From positions 1-6,186 of the forward strand of contig JAPKYG010000160.1 in assembly GCA_026394435.1 (NCBI GenBank): a stretch of 6,186 nt of DNA, in the 5' to 3' direction. The notes beneath the pieces were generated by a model. The model had not been told where the DNA came from, did not search any database, and worked only from the letters and a program-made list of their open reading frames with translations. Of this stretch, positions 6,046 through 6,186 are shown piece by piece. Position 1 is the stretch's first letter. Each line of letters opens with the position of its first letter. This DNA is from Methanobacteriota archaeon (GTDB lineage Archaea > Thermoplasmatota > E2 > DHVEG-1). A program made the translations under genes and the position numbers.

Positions 6046-6061
6046 AGTGGGCTCGTTGAGA
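6046..6061. repeat. Direct repeat, right copy (tRNA 3' end; candidate att site)
   Basis: The 16-bp sequence AGTGGGCTCGTTGAGA covers the discriminator, the 3' acceptor strand and the start of the T-stem of tRNA-Val, plus two bases beyond the gene. An identical copy in the same orientation is at 6-21. Integrases that target tRNA genes typically recombine in this 3' part, rebuilding the gene at one end and leaving a fragment at the other. Confidence 0.75.
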
Positions 6062-6121
6062 TTCGAACTCAAGACCTTCTCCGTGTCAGGGAAACGTCAT
6101 AACCAACTAGACCACGAGCCC
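6048..6121 (-). tRNA. tRNA-Val with anticodon GAC
   Basis: On the minus strand this 74-nt segment folds into a complete cloverleaf. The 7-bp acceptor stem is GGGCTCG/CGAGCCC with discriminator A. The D-arm begins GTCTAGTTGGTTATGAC. The anticodon stem is TTTCC/GGAGA, including a T-G pair, with loop CTGACAC and anticodon GAC at 6085-6087. The variable loop is 5 nt, and the T-arm is TTGAG-TTCGAAT-CTCAA. No CCA is encoded after the discriminator, and the D-arm resembles archaeal tRNA-Val; both suggest an archaeal host. The last bases of the gene are duplicated at the far left of the window, so this gene is the probable integration target of the cassette to its left. The gene itself looks intact and functional. 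Confidence 0.97.
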
Positions 6122-6150
6122 AATACCAAAATCATTATCACTGTATGTAG

Positions 6151-6179
6151 TGCAACCAGAATTTCTATTACTTTTTAAA
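6151..6179 (-). promoter_or_regulatory. Archaeal box A / box B promoter of tRNA-Val
   Basis: Read on the minus strand, a TATA-like TTTAAAAA (6172-6179) is followed by TTGCA (6151-6155), about 23 nt from the box centre. This is the usual geometry of box A and the start-site box B in archaeal stable-RNA promoters. Transcription from about 6153 would give a 5' leader of roughly 30 nt, to be trimmed by RNase P. The spacing and position support the call, but the TATA match is short and no BRE is obvious. Confidence 0.5.
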
Positions 6180-6186
6180 TGTTTCA

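Larger units (their letters stand above)
5697..6047. other. Gene-free AT-rich region upstream of the peptide operon
   Basis: These 351 bp lie between the tRNA and the first peptide gene. The proximal part holds the Shine-Dalgarno site, a poly-A/T run at 5751-5764 and a palindromic TATA region near 5797-5811. Further up, the minus strand has two weaker TATA-like stretches, around 5937-5946 (ATTTATAATA) and 5955-5970. There is an 8-bp palindrome ACCATGGT near 5889-5896. Only trivial open frames occur, the longest noticed being 27 codons with no ribosome binding site. I see no integrase or RNA gene here. Confidence 0.6.
6..6061. mobile_element. Candidate tRNA-Val-targeted genomic island, about 6 kb, without an integrase
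   Basis: Direct repeats of the tRNA-Val 3' end bracket a self-contained biosynthetic operon. This is the classic footprint of site-specific integration. Nothing inside resembles a tyrosine or serine recombinase, a transposase or a replication gene. The element would have to be a remnant, a cassette mobilised in trans, or the product of an integrase that was later deleted. The repeat is clear in the sequence; mobility is inference. The outer left flank is almost entirely outside the window. Confidence 0.45.

Overview
The window looks archaeal, probably from a euryarchaeon. It holds a tRNA-Val(GAC) gene with archaeal D-arm sequence and no encoded CCA. That tRNA has a box A (TTTAAAAA) and box B (TTGCA) at the right spacing. 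Genes with good Shine-Dalgarno sites sit behind a TATA-type promoter region. The species cannot be named from this sequence.

Layout: everything convincing lies on the minus strand, so transcription runs from right to left. At the right edge (6048-6121) is tRNA-Val. Next come about 350 bp without a gene, carrying a likely TATA box inside a perfect palindrome. Then follow three tandem genes for homologous peptides of 63, 65 and 63 aa (5505-5696, 5292-5489, 5004-5195). After these come two paralogous radical SAM/SPASM enzymes (3877-4938 and 2834-3880), a class I SAM methyltransferase fused to a C-terminal helical/TPR region (1530-2837), and a PaaK/CapK-type AMP-forming ligase (148-1533). The four enzyme genes are linked by three successive 4-bp ATGA stop/start overlaps, so they form one translationally coupled unit. 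No regulator, transporter, protease, integrase or stand-alone RRE/PqqD-like gene is present.

Interpretation (inference): this is a compact biosynthetic operon for a ribosomally made, post-translationally modified peptide (RiPP). The three peptides align without gaps over 61 residues. They share a leader-like N-terminal half (I-x2-LG-x2-LGL) and a nearly invariant C-terminal core, GPPxYGxGxYGxxSIN(D/E)L. The conserved core has no Cys, so sactipeptide or ranthipeptide thioethers are unlikely. The conserved Tyr and Gly residues point towards Tyr-centred C-C or C-O crosslinks, epimerisation or another C-H modification by the two SPASM enzymes. Methylation and carboxylate activation by the last two proteins would follow. 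I do not recognise this core/enzyme combination as a named RiPP family.

The cluster is bracketed by a direct repeat of the tRNA-Val 3' end. A 16-bp identical segment occurs at 6-21 and at 6046-6061, in the same orientation. This is the arrangement expected when an element integrates into a tRNA gene. The whole cassette of about 6 kb may therefore be a small genomic island whose integrase is lost or supplied from elsewhere.
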